From Paracoccus yibinensis (GTDB lineage Bacteria > Pseudomonadota > Alphaproteobacteria > Rhodobacterales > Rhodobacteraceae): a stretch of DNA of 64,000 nt. Positions within the stretch are counted from its first letter, which is position 1, and each line of letters starts with the position of its first letter. The stretch spans positions 305,012 to 369,011 of the forward strand of contig NZ_JAVCWH010000004.1 of assembly GCF_030846195.1 (NCBI RefSeq), in the 5' to 3' direction. The notes beneath the pieces were generated by a model, which worked only from the letters and a program-made list of their open reading frames with translations, searched no databases and had not been told where the DNA came from. Below are positions 62,761 through 64,000 of this stretch, piece by piece. The translations under genes were made by a program, and so were the position numbers.

Positions 62761-63684
62761 TCACGAGTAAAGCTTCGTGACGCCGACTTCCTGGTGGATG
62801 TCATTGACCGCGGCTCGATCAAGGTTCAGCGCGCGGGCCAGCCGGTCCAGATAGCGGGCTTCTTCCTCGTGATCCAGGTCGATGGCCAGGACCGACATCA
62901 AATAGACCTGCGATTCCAATCCCTTCGGCACCTCGCGGGCCAGGGCCTCGGGGTCCACGGGGGCGGCCATCTGTTCGCGGATGAACTGGCGTTCATCATC
63001 GTCCAGATCGTCGCCCAGCTTGCCCAGCAGGCGCTGCTTTTCGGCCTCGTCGATGGTGCCGTCGGACTTGGCGGCCTGGATCATGGCGCGCAGCATCAGG
63101 CCCGCCACGGCGTTCTGTTCGGGGGTGGGTGCGACTTCGGGTTCGCCCTGCTTGACCACGGCATCGTTGAACAACTCGCCGAAGCTTGCATCATTGGTCG
63201 GCTGGGAATCCTTGCGTGCCAGGCCGCCCGCGACGCCGCCCGCCGCGGCGCCCCCCAGAAGCCCTCCCAGAAGATCGCCAAGCCCTCCGCCGGCACCTGC
63301 GCTGCGCGTCTTGGTGCCGCCGCCAAGCTGGCCCAACAGGTCGCCCAGGCCGCCGCTGCCGCTGCTTCCGGTCCGGGCCTTGTTGGTCAGGCCATCCAGC
63401 AACCCGCCAAGCCCGCCCGATGCGCCACGGGAATGCGGCCCGCCATAGCGCGACCCGCTGCCTGGGCGCCCGCCGCCCAGGACCTGCCCCAGCATGTCGT
63501 TCAGGCTGCCGCCCGCGCCCGCCTGCGTGTTGTTTCCGAACAGATCGCCCAGCAGCCCGCCCTGGCCGCGGTTCTGCGGGATCTGCCCCGGACGGCCCTG
63601 CTGGCGCTGCTGCATGGCCGCGCCCAGGCCCTTGGCAAGAATGACACCGGCCGCCACGCGGCCCAGGGTTTTCATCAAGCTCAT
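62761..63684 (-). CDS. DUF533/TerB-like protein with glycine-rich repeats
   Basis: A 307-residue protein: a short N-terminal hydrophobic segment (VAAGVILAKGLGAAM), a Gly-rich low-complexity region at about 40-165 with repeats of GGLGDLL and GGLGGLL, and a C-terminal helical TerB-like DUF533 domain (about 190-300: MLRAMIQAAKSDGTIDEAEK, DLDHEEEARYLDRLA). The function of DUF533 is unknown. ATG 63684 is chosen over 63693 because AGGAGG abuts the latter. Confidence 0.85.
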   Translation of the reverse strand: MSLMKTLGRVAAGVILAKGLGAAMQQRQQGRPGQIPQNRGQGGLLGDLFGNNTQAGAGGSLNDMLGQVLGGGRPGSGSRYGGPHSRGASGGLGGLLDGLTNKARTGSSGSGGLGDLLGQLGGGTKTRSAGAGGGLGDLLGGLLGGAAAGGVAGGLARKDSQPTNDASFGELFNDAVVKQGEPEVAPTPEQNAVAGLMLRAMIQAAKSDGTIDEAEKQRLLGKLGDDLDDDERQFIREQMAAPVDPEALAREVPKGLESQVYLMSVLAIDLDHEEEARYLDRLARALNLDRAAVNDIHQEVGVTKLYS

Positions 63685-63759
63685 CGAATCCATCCTCCTA
63701 TGCGGGGTGTCGAGACTTGGGGCACCCCCGGTTCGCCCCCGAACAGAACTGTGCCCTGA

Positions 63760-64000
<241 letters not shown>

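Overview
The window is GC-rich chromosomal DNA from an alphaproteobacterium, most likely a Paracoccus or close relative in the Rhodobacterales. The evidence is by eye from gene families and gene order: a GcrA cell-cycle regulator, a Mic60 (mitofilin) gene inside a heme locus (hemD-mic60-hemY), a short HprK beside RapZ, a mannose-type EIIA and HPr, FNR-type TTGAC-N4-GTCAA boxes, and ectoine-catabolism and choline-sulfate genes typical of marine or soil Rhodobacteraceae. Genes are dense, often overlap by 1-4 bases, and use GTG or TTG starts in places. I saw no prophage, insertion sequence or CRISPR array.

Layout. 1-3580 (minus): a partial Kdo-transferase-like gene, DUF4170, then the coupled run tsaD-gpsA-yciI-like-EVE. 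3646-7538: hemD, mic60, hemY, followed by a terminator, a tRNA-Thr(CGU) and another terminator. 7938-20971: a complete ectoine/hydroxyectoine uptake and breakdown region (doeX, doeD-doeC, enuR, ehuABCD-eutABC-doeA-doeB). 21062-23282: a BigR-type sulfur-sensing regulator divergent from two YeeE/YedE transporter halves and a persulfide-dioxygenase-like hydrolase. 23405-31828: a low-oxygen module with a P-type cation ATPase, phasin-like protein, PHA synthase, MaoC-phosphotransacetylase fusion, acetate kinase and an SDR, with two FNR-like boxes. 31829-32318 has no convincing gene. It is followed by an odd short-armed tRNA with anticodon UAA, then arginase and metG.

35457-43219: a membrane protein, an NCS1 transporter with a divergent GntR regulator, a BLUF blue-light receptor convergent with gcrA, an ABC-2 permease, and argD-argF. 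43355-50532: a Tat-exported PhoX phosphatase behind a PHO-box-like repeat, a REP-like palindrome pair, pckA, the hprK-rapZ-EIIA-HPr regulatory PTS with a coupled TetR gene, and a DUF2852 protein. 50565-57987 (minus): choline sulfatase and a choline-binding protein, 3-hydroxybutyryl-CoA dehydrogenase, etfBA, a cobalamin adenosyltransferase, a HIG1-like protein, an SDR and an SH3 protein. 58110-64000: parC, a second SDR, a cytochrome b/c' pair, a DUF533 protein and the first bases of tuf.

How the genes work together. The ectoine region takes in ectoine or hydroxyectoine through EhuABCD. DoeA opens the ring, DoeB deacetylates to diaminobutyrate, DoeD transaminates and DoeC oxidises to aspartate, under EnuR and DoeX control. 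The 23-32 kb module links carbon storage and acetyl-phosphate/ATP formation to oxygen limitation. A dispersed element (GC hairpin plus a conserved GGATATTT tail) recurs at four intergenic sites.
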